DNA of 64,000 nt from Trichococcus paludicola (GCF_003052295.1 NZ_QBLC01000002.1:186001-250000); one strand, 5' to 3'; counted from the first letter of the stretch, positions 48,101-56,964 are shown. Made by a program: numbers and translations. The notes: generated by a model not told the origin, from the sequence alone.

Positions 48101-48822
48101 GCCAACGTGATCGTGACTTGTTTTGCGGAGCGCAGCAGCGTTGTGACGATCTGCAGTTCGCGGGCCGTGAAACGGTAGAAGCCATCGATGAAGACATAGG
48201 TGTTCTGCATATCAAGCGTTTCGATGACGCCGGCCAGCGCCTCAAGGATGACTTCCTTTTCGAGGTACTTGTCCAGCAGCGCTTCGTTGAAGGCATGGTA
48301 AAGCTCCTTCAATTCCGTCAGCTTCAGCTGGAAATCGGCTTCGTTGCCGGATTCGGCTTGATTCACCAAAATCCCCTGCAAATCTTCCTCTTCGATGCGG
48401 CCGCTGCGCAGCTCCAGAAACAGATCGGTCAGCTGCTTGATGAAGCCTTCTTTGTTGGCTTCCCGGCGGAAAAGGATCAGTTCCTGTTCCTTGTCCATCA
48501 GAATCTTCCGCACCAGCATGCTGAGGCCGGCTTCCGACAATTGCTGCTGTTGGAAAATAGGCGATTTCTTCAGCAAATACCACGCCAAACGGCTGAAACT
48601 GAACGTCTGCAGATTCATTGAGCCCATCATGTCCTGATCCCGGAATGCCTCGAATTGCCAAAGCTTTTCCAGGATCGACATCTCCGCCTCAAACTTCGCA
48701 TGCTCCGGAACCAGCACAAATACCTCGGCATCCGGCTCCTCCGTCATGATCCCCGAAATCCGCTCATATATTGCTTGTTTCTTGTCCGCTGATTCCTTGC
48801 CTAAAATAAACTGCAACCCCAT
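45184..48822 (-). CDS. addB: ATP-dependent nuclease subunit AddB (RexB-like)
   Basis: 1212 residues from the ATG at 48822 behind AGGAGGCGATCCG. It partners AddA and supplies the second nuclease. The nuclease motif is intact in KIDRIDL...TILDYKSSAHSFDFSD. The N-terminal Walker A position reads ILGKESADKKQ, without the normal GxxGxGKT. The four Cys that bind a 4Fe-4S cluster in Bacillus AddB are absent: LERYFEDPYSHFLQ and SGPYRAISQFDNTL occupy those places. Both losses match RexB of Lactobacillales. The IS relic lies about 80 nt upstream of the start. Confidence 0.95.
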   Translation of the reverse strand: MGLQFILGKESADKKQAIYERISGIMTEEPDAEVFVLVPEHAKFEAEMSILEKLWQFEAFRDQDMMGSMNLQTFSFSRLAWYLLKKSPIFQQQQLSEAGLSMLVRKILMDKEQELILFRREANKEGFIKQLTDLFLELRSGRIEEEDLQGILVNQAESGNEADFQLKLTELKELYHAFNEALLDKYLEKEVILEALAGVIETLDMQNTYVFIDGFYRFTARELQIVTTLLRSAKQVTITLALDKAYVNEPPAMHQLFYTAGSTYHTLYHLARSLRVQVMKDHWIAKDTDGYKDALLTLENYWIASTDATANKVQGSFELTADQKEDIRVWGCETKQAEVFHVANEIKKLVAEDGYRYKDILILARTVEEYETMVKPVFDKDGMDVFYDKADAMKHHPFMDFIDALFRIRRHHWRYPDIMRLLRTELLTPANHDNPAGIEETAAAVLRFREQVDVIENVLLAYGYEGNSWLSKDDWYFATFRDENGNNNQSTEDRRMQDTSNEVRNYLRDLLLPFFQKMAKAKTGREAARNLYNFLIAAKVDKQMLFWRDEALAQGDLIQARQQEQIWKVFLNLLDEYVEILGDSPFQAAAFHEILLTGFQNATFSLVPPSIDQVVFSSIEGARFEPAKVVFLMGMTQDHMPAQKENKSLLTEEDRERLSGSLNNNEEKYLHPTTSESMAAEPYVAYQAFLSGTEKVIFSYPMSADDSKKSPKISPYVSRVANALQIPVEIKHQDIADAEDTTAFLGSKQQNISQLVHLLRHQRATNEPVPTLWKYILAYISKDPQAKRIMQQVFASLWHKNVPSKLTAPVAEQLYGKELYLSVSQLERYFEDPYSHFLQYGLKLKERAKYELSAAGTGEFFHEALEKIVNQLKSRLIDTADLSEETVKQIADAVLDELYGSEKFKILRTSNRMAFIRDQLGETIQKMAWVLNQHSRRTALKNIRTEAVFGQMGGEQMLDGLDMPLNNGGTLHIRGKIDRIDLVNAGDANYLTILDYKSSAHSFDFSDAYYGLAMQMITYLDVALLNADKLLAGKTLPAGAFYLHVKNPFIKQNSFMTLEDYQKTIITDYKLKGLLLNDTAVLDLIDPSVESGQASEIFTFKKLKAGNLGKNDDLITLDDFNHLIAKNRANMVEAGDKILSGDLKLDPIKERPYTPTVSGPYRAISQFDNTLPENRYRKFSKLTKDEVFSKIKEELNGHDGNNQESNEEGEEQ

Positions 48823-48904
48823 CGGATCGCCTCCTGTTCGTGTATGTAAATATGGATATTTTACCATAATAGTTTGGTGAAGCATTGAGGTTAAGGGTAA
48901 GTAA

Positions 48905-50519
48905 CTCAACTTTCGAACACTAAAAAAGACCATCAAGACTTGATACATCAACATTTTCAGCTATAATATTATGCCGCTAAAGCACTTGGAAGTTGCTTTT
49001 CCGGTTGAGGAAATGCTCGTTTCAAGAAAGCTGGAAAATTATCGAAAACTCTGTCCAGAAGGGACTGCACCATTTTTTCGGACAAGACAGGTTCTTCCGT
49101 CAGGGAAGCATTCAGACAGTCCAATATTAATAGAATTGCCTCTGCAAAGCGGATGTCCTCCAGCTCATCACAAACAACACGCGAAGAACAGCTGTCCAAT
49201 GGTCCTGGGATCTTGTTCTTCGCGTATCCGAAGGGCAAGCATGATGTAACGGGTGAAGACAATCGTTTTGTGGGCTACCATCGCATCGTAACTGCGGCAT
49301 TGGAACTCTTTTCCTAGCACCAGCTGTGACTTTGCCACCTTGAAGAAACACTCGATATCCCAGCGTTTGCCGTAGAGACGTACAATTTCTTCTTCAGGCA
49401 GGTTGATGTCCGTGGACAAGAGTGCAAGCCAATTCTTGGAGCGGTTTCGATCACGCACGAAGACAATACGGGCTTGAATTTCTTTTTTCATTATCATCCA
49501 GTCCTAATCTGACGACAACAGATGCGAGAATCTTGGCATGACCACGTTTTTTGCGCACAATCTGATACAACTACTTTTGTCCTTCATACGTGTAATATAC
49601 GCGGTGCATGCGTTTCAGCATACAGATCACCTGAAGTGGATACTCCGAAACCACGCGCTTGATTACTTTTGGAAATGCGAACCAACTGTCGAAAAGTAAC
49701 GTTTGAGCGCAGAGTTGGAGCGGATTTATATCATCAAGCAAGTCGAACAGCGCTTCCGTCGCCTTTTTGACGGCTTCCTTCCGACGCTTGTAGCCCACGG
49801 TGCGCTTGTCTATGGTGGGATTGATTTCCTGGAAACGGTTCGTTTGTTTTTCTGAGCTCAACAAAGAGAAGGCAAGCAGCACAAAAGTGTTTCCATCTGA
49901 CCACCCAAAAGTCAGCATGCGAAAGCCACGGACGAACTTCCCAGTGGTATGATCATGAACAAGCGCAAGCATCTCGACTGATTTACTTCGCGCACGGCTG
50001 TATAAAGACTCGTCCAAAATCAGGACGCGCTCGCGGTTTTCTGAGACAAGCAGGAACAATTTCTGGGTAATGACATTCCGGCTCAGTAGCACAAGAAATT
50101 TTCGCCAATTATAGGTTGCGTTGTTGAGCAAGCGATAAACCGCATCCTTGGCAGGAGCCTCTGGCTCCCGTCCGGATTCCAATGTCCGATACAAATTTTT
50201 CTTATGAAGGACCAATGAAAAGATGAACTGGACCAGCATGACCGGTGAGATGCCCGCTTCTTTCCGGATATTGGATTGATTCAATAATGTTCCCAGTTTC
50301 TGATCGCGAAAAAATTGATGAACGGAAGAATTAAATTCCTGATTGATTTGATTTTCTGGTAAAATAGTAGCCATAAGACATCCCTCTTTCGTATGTGTTG
50401 TGTGGTAACTACATTTTACCAAAGAGAGGTGTCTTTTTGCGTACGTTTTTGATATTTAATTCTTTAAAAACGTTGATATATCAAAGGGTTAAATAGATTT
50501 TTTAAGTGCGAAAGTTGAG
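48905..50519 (-). mobile_element. Degenerate IS4-type insertion sequence
   Basis: About 1.6 kb bounded by matching ends: CTCAACTTTCGAACAC at the left, and CTCAACTTTCGCACTT read inward from the right, both followed by a run of As. The element holds one broken transposase gene. No target duplication is clear, which fits an old insertion. It sits 18 nt after the herA stop and about 80 nt before addB. Confidence 0.8.
48969..50374 (-). pseudogene. IS4-family transposase, broken
   Basis: Reading starts at ATG 50374 (MATILPENQINQEF). The first segment has DDE-fold motifs LILDESLYSRARSKSVE and LFDSWFAFPKV, then meets TAG at 49571. The same frame continues to about 49500 (LYQIVRKKRGHAKILASVVVRLG). 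A frame change gives IQARIVFVRDRNRSKNWLAL and YGKRWDIECFFKVAKSQL, the YREK signature, to about 49180. A second frame change gives DELEDIRFAEAILLILDCL to the stop at 48969. One nonsense and two frameshifts make it inactive. Confidence 0.85.
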
Positions 50520-50537
50520 CTATTAATTACCGTTTGC

Positions 50538-52319
50538 TCACTTTCTCCATTCTGCTTTGATTTCTGTTATAGCGAGATCCTTCCATTCTTCTTTCCACAG
50601 TTCCCAAAACGGTATATCATTTGACGAAGGTGGATTTTCACATTCATCTATTTGAACAATTGAAGGAAGTATAATGGCTTCTCCTACTAATAGCGCTTCC
50701 CCTGCCTTTAATGTTGGCATTTTATCAATTAGTTTCCCGAGAGTGTCCGGCAAAAGTTTTTTTACATAATTTTGATCGTTTGGATTCGTCAATCTCATAG
50801 CAATAAAATTATTACATTGAGAAAAAATAGTTTCTGAAATTTCTGACGGTCTTTGACTTGCTAATAATAGTGTCACACCATATTTTCGTCCTTCTTTGGC
50901 TATTCTTTCAATTGATTGTTTTGCCGATCGATACTTTGATAAATCACTATTAGGAACATATTTATGTGCTTCTTCATAAACCAAGAGAATCGGGATATCA
51001 TTATTTATCTTTTCTTCAGGTTTTGCGCGATTTCTCAATCGTTTATAAAAGTAACCGTATTCGAAAATAATTCTAGAAATTAACGAAACAGTTATGCTTA
51101 ACACTTCAAATGGAACTCCGCTCAAGTCAATCAAAGTTACGTTTGCATGATTATCAGGTGCATACCCTAATAATTGAAGTAGAATTTTTTCAAACGTTAC
51201 TGTTTTAGACTCAGGGCCAAACAAGAAGCTTAGTCTATCCTGAGATACCTTTGATTGGAAACGAATTGAAAATTTATCGAGAGTTCCATCGGCATAGTCA
51301 CCTTTTGTGATGTTTTGGTTTTTTGTAGGATGAAAAACATGCTCACCCTCAAAATACATCGCTATTCTTTCTGAACTTGTCATTTTTATTCCCGAATTTA
51401 CATCAGTACTCCCACCGATTATAGTATATGTATTGTCATCAATCATATATCTGTCAGAACACTTTGAATTTACTGTTTCATTTCTGTAATTATTAATTGC
51501 ATTTATGACTTCATCAATGTCAAAATAAACAGGGCTATCGTAGAATATTTTTGTTTGTCCTTGATTATGCTTCTTCTTATTCTCAGTAACCAGAGTTCTG
51601 AACACAGAAGATTGATTGTAATTGTCACGTTCGCCAGTTTCTAAAAGAATTTCTTCAAGTTCTTCGCTATTTAGTAGCCAATAAGGCAAAACTAAATTGC
51701 TTATATCTATAAAGTTAGCATCCGGAAAGGCAGACTTATATTCTGAATGAATATCAAATATTACTACGTGTGAATTATTAAGTTGAAATTCTCCATTCTT
51801 TGCCTTTACAGCCTTTTGAATAATAGTAGCTACAGTATGGGACTTTCCCGACCCGGTAGAACCAACGACCGCTATATGTTTATTAAAAAATTTATTGCCA
51901 TTTATCGGGATTCTGATCCGTTCGTTTGATGCCAATGAGGAGAATACAAACTTTTCTTGTTCCGAAAATGCATTGCAGTAAATTGTGTTTATTTCATCTT
52001 CCGTCGCAGGTTCGACTTTTTTGGGAGGTATAGCAATAGAATCACCACCACGAATAAACTTCCCATCTTTAAGAACTCCCAAAGGATTTGCCTCGATTAA
52101 GTATTTCTTTTCACCCTTGTCATTTACTTCAATCGAAAAATTCTCTATTATCGCAATTAGCATTACATTTTCATTATCCGATATTTTTAAATAAGAACCG
52201 ACTCGTAATGACTCTTCAGCAATTTTGAAATCTTCTAATTTATCAACTGATATTTTGACTCTGTCTGGGTAGACCGAAATCACTTCTGCGTTAATTTTGG
52301 TTTCTTCACTAATCATCAT
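50538..52319 (-). CDS. HerA-type FtsK/VirB4-like ATPase of a nuclease-HerA defence pair
   Basis: 593 residues. An N-terminal beta-rich HAS-barrel-like part (about 1-125) precedes the RecA-type ATPase. Walker A is AVVGSTGSGKSHTVA (about 150), Walker B DIPILLVYEEAHKYVP (about 440), and the sensor stretch is LLLASQRPSEIS. HerA ATPases form hexamers that pump or unwind DNA and work with nucleases. The ATG overlaps the upstream nuclease stop as ATGA, with GGGGGTAAT before it, so the two proteins are made together. The IS relic follows closely. Confidence 0.92.
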   Translation of the reverse strand: MMISEETKINAEVISVYPDRVKISVDKLEDFKIAEESLRVGSYLKISDNENVMLIAIIENFSIEVNDKGEKKYLIEANPLGVLKDGKFIRGGDSIAIPPKKVEPATEDEINTIYCNAFSEQEKFVFSSLASNERIRIPINGNKFFNKHIAVVGSTGSGKSHTVATIIQKAVKAKNGEFQLNNSHVVIFDIHSEYKSAFPDANFIDISNLVLPYWLLNSEELEEILLETGERDNYNQSSVFRTLVTENKKKHNQGQTKIFYDSPVYFDIDEVINAINNYRNETVNSKCSDRYMIDDNTYTIIGGSTDVNSGIKMTSSERIAMYFEGEHVFHPTKNQNITKGDYADGTLDKFSIRFQSKVSQDRLSFLFGPESKTVTFEKILLQLLGYAPDNHANVTLIDLSGVPFEVLSITVSLISRIIFEYGYFYKRLRNRAKPEEKINNDIPILLVYEEAHKYVPNSDLSKYRSAKQSIERIAKEGRKYGVTLLLASQRPSEISETIFSQCNNFIAMRLTNPNDQNYVKKLLPDTLGKLIDKMPTLKAGEALLVGEAIILPSIVQIDECENPPSSNDIPFWELWKEEWKDLAITEIKAEWRK

Positions 52320-53527
52320 ATTACCCCCTTAATATCCACAAATTCTTGTATTTGGATTGCGACTTGTTTAACGTTAATGTAATTTTCAGATAGTATTGGT
52401 TCTGAAAAATAAAATTGATAGATTTCCTTTGTCTTCCCTGTTATGTTAATAACATCTTGCACATTTTCTAAGCAGTTAATGAACTTGATTTTGATTTGAT
52501 TGTGAAAATTGGCTGTGCGAGTAATTGATTTTGGATTAAACGATGCACCCATATAGTCATAACCGTCAACAAAGGAAAATTCCTCGCTAGCTAGCTCTTT
52601 TTTTAATTCAACTAATTCAATTTCATCAATACCGTGTATATATAAATATGGACAAAAAGGCTGATTTTCTCGTTTTGATATTTTTGCCCATTTTCTGTGC
52701 AGTATATGAATTAATTCCTTCAAAGACGAGCGAGAATACTCTGCACGTGGTACTTCTATTAAGAAAAATCTCTCAAATGGCGAGGCGTTAAGGGTTGAAA
52801 AATACTGCGTTCTCAATTGGGATAGCCACTTTTGTTTTCCTTTGAGTGCAATGTACCATTCATTAAATAAAAGCTGTTTAACATTAACAGCCTTCACAAA
52901 TTCAGATTTTGTAATTTTGCGTTCTGCATCATTTTGTTCTATTGCTATGCTTCTGATCTTTGCAAGAGCATTGCAATAATATAATACCTCTGCATCAGAT
53001 TTGCTACACGAAAACTCTTTAATCAATAACTCCATTACTTGAGATTCTTGACTGTCTAGACTATGAGCATTTATATCAATAGTCAGCTTTTCTAAAAAGT
53101 CTTTCAGATTTGTATCTGTTAGCCCCAGCTCTTCATGTACTTTATGAGGAACTTTTTTCTCAGTATATGACAGAAAATTGTTTTTTAAAAAATCGACATC
53201 AATTGGCAAATCCAGCTTTGCCTGTCCTGATTTGTAGTAACCGTATAATCTATAATTTATCGGCACTGCATTTCCTTCAACAACTTTTTTAAAATGGGCA
53301 AGCATCAATCTAATAGCCGGGGCGATCACTGAATGATTATATTCTGTATGTTCATAGTACTTACACTGTATTGCAGTTTCTTCTGATGCAGAAGATACGT
53401 CAATATCTTCAATTCCCTCTATCATTATTGAATCTGAAGCATTTTCTAACTCAAGAATCTTAATAATAGAATAATCAAATTGGTAAAAGTATCCTCTGAT
53501 TGTATTGACCGCACTTCTATCTCTCAT
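52316..53527 (-). CDS. DUF4297/Cap4-like nuclease of the HerA pair
   Basis: 403 residues. The N-terminal ~90 residues resemble the DUF4297/Cap4 nuclease fold: GYFYQFDYSIIKILEL, then EGIEDIDVSSASEETAIQCKYYE, giving the E/D-(ID)-x-QxK active-site pattern of PD-(D/E)XK enzymes. The remaining 300 residues are helical with no motif I know; VPRAEYSRSSLKELIHIL is typical text. Nuclease genes coupled to HerA (DUF4297-HerA, SIR2-HerA) are reported anti-phage systems. ATG follows AGAGGAGACGCT. Family assignment is by motif pattern only. Confidence 0.75.
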   Translation of the reverse strand: MRDRSAVNTIRGYFYQFDYSIIKILELENASDSIMIEGIEDIDVSSASEETAIQCKYYEHTEYNHSVIAPAIRLMLAHFKKVVEGNAVPINYRLYGYYKSGQAKLDLPIDVDFLKNNFLSYTEKKVPHKVHEELGLTDTNLKDFLEKLTIDINAHSLDSQESQVMELLIKEFSCSKSDAEVLYYCNALAKIRSIAIEQNDAERKITKSEFVKAVNVKQLLFNEWYIALKGKQKWLSQLRTQYFSTLNASPFERFFLIEVPRAEYSRSSLKELIHILHRKWAKISKRENQPFCPYLYIHGIDEIELVELKKELASEEFSFVDGYDYMGASFNPKSITRTANFHNQIKIKFINCLENVQDVINITGKTKEIYQFYFSEPILSENYINVKQVAIQIQEFVDIKGVI

Positions 53528-53807
53528 AGCGTCTCCTCTGCTTTTCTGAAATAATCATGCAAGGCACTTAATTCAAATCTCTTTGAAGTCTCGGCGTTTC
53601 AACCTTTAACGATAAGTACAAATATCACAATTTATACATGCGAAACCCAAATGACCCCACCACTCACGAATTTGAAATTCCCTTTATGATTTCTTTGTTC
53701 CTAAAATCAAACTTTGGTTTACCAAGACAGGCAGCTTCCTTTGCTTTCACTTCTACCGCTCTTGGCTTTTCTTTTATTTGGTTCACGGCTTTCTGTTTTC
53801 CCGAAAG

Positions 53808-53960
53808 TCAAAAGTTGGCGCTGTTTCGTGTTTCCAGAATGGTTCGGAAGTTTGCAATCATCGTTGCTTCGCTTCTGACTTCCGGTACCCATTGGTAGCC
53901 TTTTGAGACTAGTTGTTCGATTAGTTTGTTTTCTAATGCTGATTCACTTTGACAGGCCAT
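53808..53960 (-). pseudogene. Stub of a type I restriction subunit gene (hsdR N-terminus)
   Basis: ATG at 53960 with GGGAGGGG before it opens a 50-residue frame: SESALENKLIEQLVSKGYQW and MIANFRTILETRN. This is the conserved opening of HsdR type I restriction subunits. It stops at TGA (53808). Beyond it the frame reads KAKEAACLGKPKFDF to about 53660 with no HsdR likeness. The rest of hsdR, and hsdM and hsdS, are absent. Confidence 0.7.
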
Positions 53961-54326
53961 GCTACCCCTCCCATCCGGCACTCAATATCACTTGATTGTC
54001 TTTTTTCATTATCTCAATATTCCATCATTTATTCAATCTTATTTTAGCTCCTAGAACTTTCTGCCGAATCTACGGGATCGACATAGAATAAGATTACGCC
54101 CTTTGCCATGACATGATTTTTTTGTATTTCAGAAAAACTATCCTTCCCCGCCCATCTGGCTGTGATTGGAAAATAATCTTTGTATTAAGTCAATCAGGGA
54201 ATTTGCAAATAGTAACTGCAAAATGTTCCATTTGGATTCTCAGACTCCCCTAGAGAAAATGTCACTATGCTGCGAATAAAAAAATGGCAAAGTTCTTAAT
54301 GGTTGGAACAGATAGACACCTAGACC
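53961..54326. other. Intergenic DNA without recognised gene
   Basis: About 370 bp, AT-rich, with no coding frame that has a ribosome site. Probably scar DNA left by loss of a restriction locus. Confidence 0.5.
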
Positions 54327-54363
54327 AATAAAAGAGCCATCACCTTCGTCGGATGATGACTCT
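54327..54363 (-). terminator. Terminator of the mrr-nuclease-unknown operon
   Basis: AGAGTCATCATCC pairs with GGTGATGGCTCT on the minus strand, followed by TTTTATT. Confidence 0.8.
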
Positions 54364-54455
54364 ACTTGTCACACAATTTATATTTGATTATTAATAGAGG
54401 CACCTAATCGTATTTGTTGGTATAACTTTAATTGTTAACGTTAATTCTGGCTACT

Positions 54456-55049
54456 TTAATTCAACGGATACAGTTTCTCAAAATTACCAAATATTGTCTC
54501 TACCACATTTTCAGCATTTACACTCATCAATGGTAATTGCACGAAACTTACTTTTCTGACTCCGGCATAATATTGATCTGCCGTTTCTTTCATTTTGGGA
54601 GTAGCTAAGTATATTTCCTCTCCAATCATTTGTATATCCATATCTTCTGCTTTTGTGGGATAATAAAAATGCTGATGATTTGAAGGTGAAGTTTCCTTTT
54701 CCCACGAGGCGATATCTTCATATTCGAATTTTGACAAGTAAATGGTGGGCAGCTGTTCGAGGTCCTCATCATTACTTAACATGATCTCCATGGCGTATAT
54801 TGGACCATCACGCCACCCATTCTTTAGCATTGTATCAGTTTCTCTTTGGAACAACAGAATAAAATCATCAATACACCATCCATAGTAGTTGCTGCTTGAC
54901 TGCCACTTTAAAAATTTTCCATTGACACTTATGTAGTTAGTTTTCTCACCGGCAATGGTACGGCAATATTCCATAAGTTTATTAACATTATTATGAGTCT
55001 CGTGTACTGCAATAAAGGCATTCCGGATATTTTCATCAACTGAGTTCAT
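54456..55049 (-). CDS. Unknown protein, third gene of the Mrr operon
   Basis: 197 residues that I do not recognise. It opens with a helical stretch (NIRNAFIAVHETHNNVNKLM), then aromatic-rich SSNYYGWCIDDFILLFQRET, an acidic middle and FVQLPLMSVNAENVVETIF near the end. No signal peptide, membrane helix or nuclease motif is seen. Its ATG overlaps the preceding nuclease stop by 4 nt (ATGA), so the two are coupled. A partner, sensor or inhibitor of the nuclease is possible. Confidence 0.8.
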   Translation of the reverse strand: MNSVDENIRNAFIAVHETHNNVNKLMEYCRTIAGEKTNYISVNGKFLKWQSSSNYYGWCIDDFILLFQRETDTMLKNGWRDGPIYAMEIMLSNDEDLEQLPTIYLSKFEYEDIASWEKETSPSNHQHFYYPTKAEDMDIQMIGEEIYLATPKMKETADQYYAGVRKVSFVQLPLMSVNAENVVETIFGNFEKLYPLN

Positions 55050-55816
55050 AATGTATTTGCCCCCTTAATCGTGCTGTTCGTTTCAAAGTCAGAATCTGGC
55101 GAATCTGTTGCATATAATGAATAAAACCTTTCTTGGTCGATATCCACATCAAAATCTACTTGCATGTCTTTGAAACTTTCGAATCCTTTTTTCATCAGCA
55201 AGGAAATGAGATCGTCGATAATAACTTGGTAATACCGATCATCAAGTTTTAATTTTTCCAATTCTATTAAAATGCTTTGCCAGGTAATATAAGCCAGCTG
55301 AACATCATTGCTGATAATGTTCCGGGTTACTACATTGTTATAGACCTTTCGGCAGGCTTCACTGTTTGCAATAAAAAGTAGAATCTTCGTTTTCCCTTCA
55401 CCTTTTCTTGAAACGATCCGGGACTCTCGTACAAGTTGATTTTTGCTATCTTCCGCCTCGATGGATTTATTATCTATCATAGAAAAGTTATCTATATCAT
55501 CATCAGAGGAAAGCCCGCTTGCGTACTTCACTTCGATACCGATAACCGAATCATCGAAATTCAGCAAAGCATCAATTTCGCCTTCTTTATCGTAAGGCCA
55601 AAATTCTATTTTATCGCTCCAAAAGTCAGCGCTAATTTTCCCAATTAGATCGCCTATTTTGCTTGGATACACTCCACCTGATAATATTTTCCGCAATGCT
55701 AAATCAAACGGGATGTACCTCAATGCTCCAAAAAAATTCCCAGTTAGGTTATCTTCTAAACTTTCATTCAAATTATGGCCTGTTTGCCACAGTTTGCCTT
55801 TAATTTCAGCAATCAT
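55046..55816 (-). CDS. PD-(D/E)XK nuclease-fold protein, second gene of the Mrr operon
   Basis: 256 residues. The active-site pattern is EGEIDALLNFDDSVIGIEVKY (about residues 78-98): Asp, a strand, then E-x-K, as in Holliday-junction and DUF4143-type nucleases. An N-terminal helical part contains NFFGALRYIPFDLALRKIL. A second domain begins near KTKILLFIANSEACRKVYNN. ATG is preceded by an AAAGGGGATGCAAAT site. It lies 38 nt after mrr and overlaps the next gene by 4 nt. I could not assign a named family. Confidence 0.8.
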   Translation of the reverse strand: MIAEIKGKLWQTGHNLNESLEDNLTGNFFGALRYIPFDLALRKILSGGVYPSKIGDLIGKISADFWSDKIEFWPYDKEGEIDALLNFDDSVIGIEVKYASGLSSDDDIDNFSMIDNKSIEAEDSKNQLVRESRIVSRKGEGKTKILLFIANSEACRKVYNNVVTRNIISNDVQLAYITWQSILIELEKLKLDDRYYQVIIDDLISLLMKKGFESFKDMQVDFDVDIDQERFYSLYATDSPDSDFETNSTIKGANTL

Positions 55817-55854
55817 ATTTGCATCCCCTTTTGAATGTCATAGGTCACTATCCC

Positions 55855-56823
55855 CTAATAAAGATTGTTCTCCTCGAAATAGTCTTCATCAATTTTAAGC
55901 AATTCTATTTTTTTATGCGTTTGGACACCCACCTTGTACTTCAGCATCATATCGGTCAATTGAATGCCATCAACAAGAACAATTCCTTGACGCAGTGCAT
56001 ACTCGATCGCCGACTTGGAAAATCGTGAAGTTGTAATAAACACGCCTCTATCAGCGTTGATGCCCGCTAAAGCTCCATAGAAACTTTGAATGTCTGGTCG
56101 TTGAATGATGTTATCTTCTTTATATCTCTTCGCTTGTACATAAACAGTATTCGTGCCTAATGGATCTTGATTAATAATGCCATCGATACCTCCATCATTT
56201 GACTTACTTGTAACCATCGCATTACCATTAGGTCCAACATAGCCCATGGTGTCCAGTAAATCGATTACTAATTTTTCAAAGAAATAAGGGTTGATGCTCC
56301 TAACTTTGTCCAACAATTCTGTAGCGACTTCATTGTTTACTTTTTTTGCAAACTCAATAATGCGGATGCGCTCATCAATGGGATCCTCATCATTGACTTC
56401 ATCGGCTAAAATGTTGTCACTCTCATTTCTGACATTCATCTCTTCTTCATACTTTATATATTCGGGAGTCCTTTTCAAAATGTCTTTCGTCAATGCATCC
56501 TTATTGTTGCTCAATAAATTAATTCCAGATTCGGTAATCGTGTAAGTAGCCCTTCTGGGTCTTGCGATAGCTCCTGCTCTATATAAATCAGTTAGAGCAA
56601 AACTGAATCGATTCTCAAGCACGCCGTCTGCATCAGGATACTTTGGATATTTTATTCCAATAATTTCAGATGGAATGTTTAAAAATTCAAAAACTGCTTT
56701 CGAAATTTGTTTATTCGTTTTTTCAGATTTATCCTTCAAAACCAATAATATGTATGGATAAAGTGAATCATAAGTTGGAATACCATCCTTTGACCGCTTT
56801 ATTTTTTCCCAATCCTTATTCAT
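55855..56823 (-). CDS. mrr: Mrr-type restriction endonuclease
   Basis: 322 residues. An N-terminal Mrr_N winged-helix domain (about 12-105, ISKAVFEFLNIPSEI and RPRRATYTITESG) precedes the Mrr catalytic domain (about 180-300). Catalytic text is SNDGGIDGIINQDPLG with Asp, then VYVQAKRYKEDN (Q-x-K), and the later SRFSKSAIEYALRQGIVLVDG is a family signature. Mrr enzymes cut modified DNA without a partner methylase. The ATG at 56823 follows GGCGGAGTG. It is the first gene of a three-gene unit. Confidence 0.92.
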   Translation of the reverse strand: MNKDWEKIKRSKDGIPTYDSLYPYILLVLKDKSEKTNKQISKAVFEFLNIPSEIIGIKYPKYPDADGVLENRFSFALTDLYRAGAIARPRRATYTITESGINLLSNNKDALTKDILKRTPEYIKYEEEMNVRNESDNILADEVNDEDPIDERIRIIEFAKKVNNEVATELLDKVRSINPYFFEKLVIDLLDTMGYVGPNGNAMVTSKSNDGGIDGIINQDPLGTNTVYVQAKRYKEDNIIQRPDIQSFYGALAGINADRGVFITTSRFSKSAIEYALRQGIVLVDGIQLTDMMLKYKVGVQTHKKIELLKIDEDYFEENNLY

Positions 56824-56964
56824 TTTGCACTCCGCCTCTGCCTCAGTTTTCATCATAGACTCTCAACAACAGCCTATTTTGTTGCTATACGATATTTTTT
56901 CTTAATGACATTTTAATTATCTCAATGATTGACATATTGAGCAACAACTAAATAATTTATAAGT

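Noticed and set aside
42428..48621. Very long open frames on the plus strand opposite addA and addB (up to about 930 codons)
   Set aside because: They mirror real genes with strong family motifs. The translations are rich in Gln, Arg, Val, Phe and His in the way typical of antisense frames, without domains or ribosome sites.
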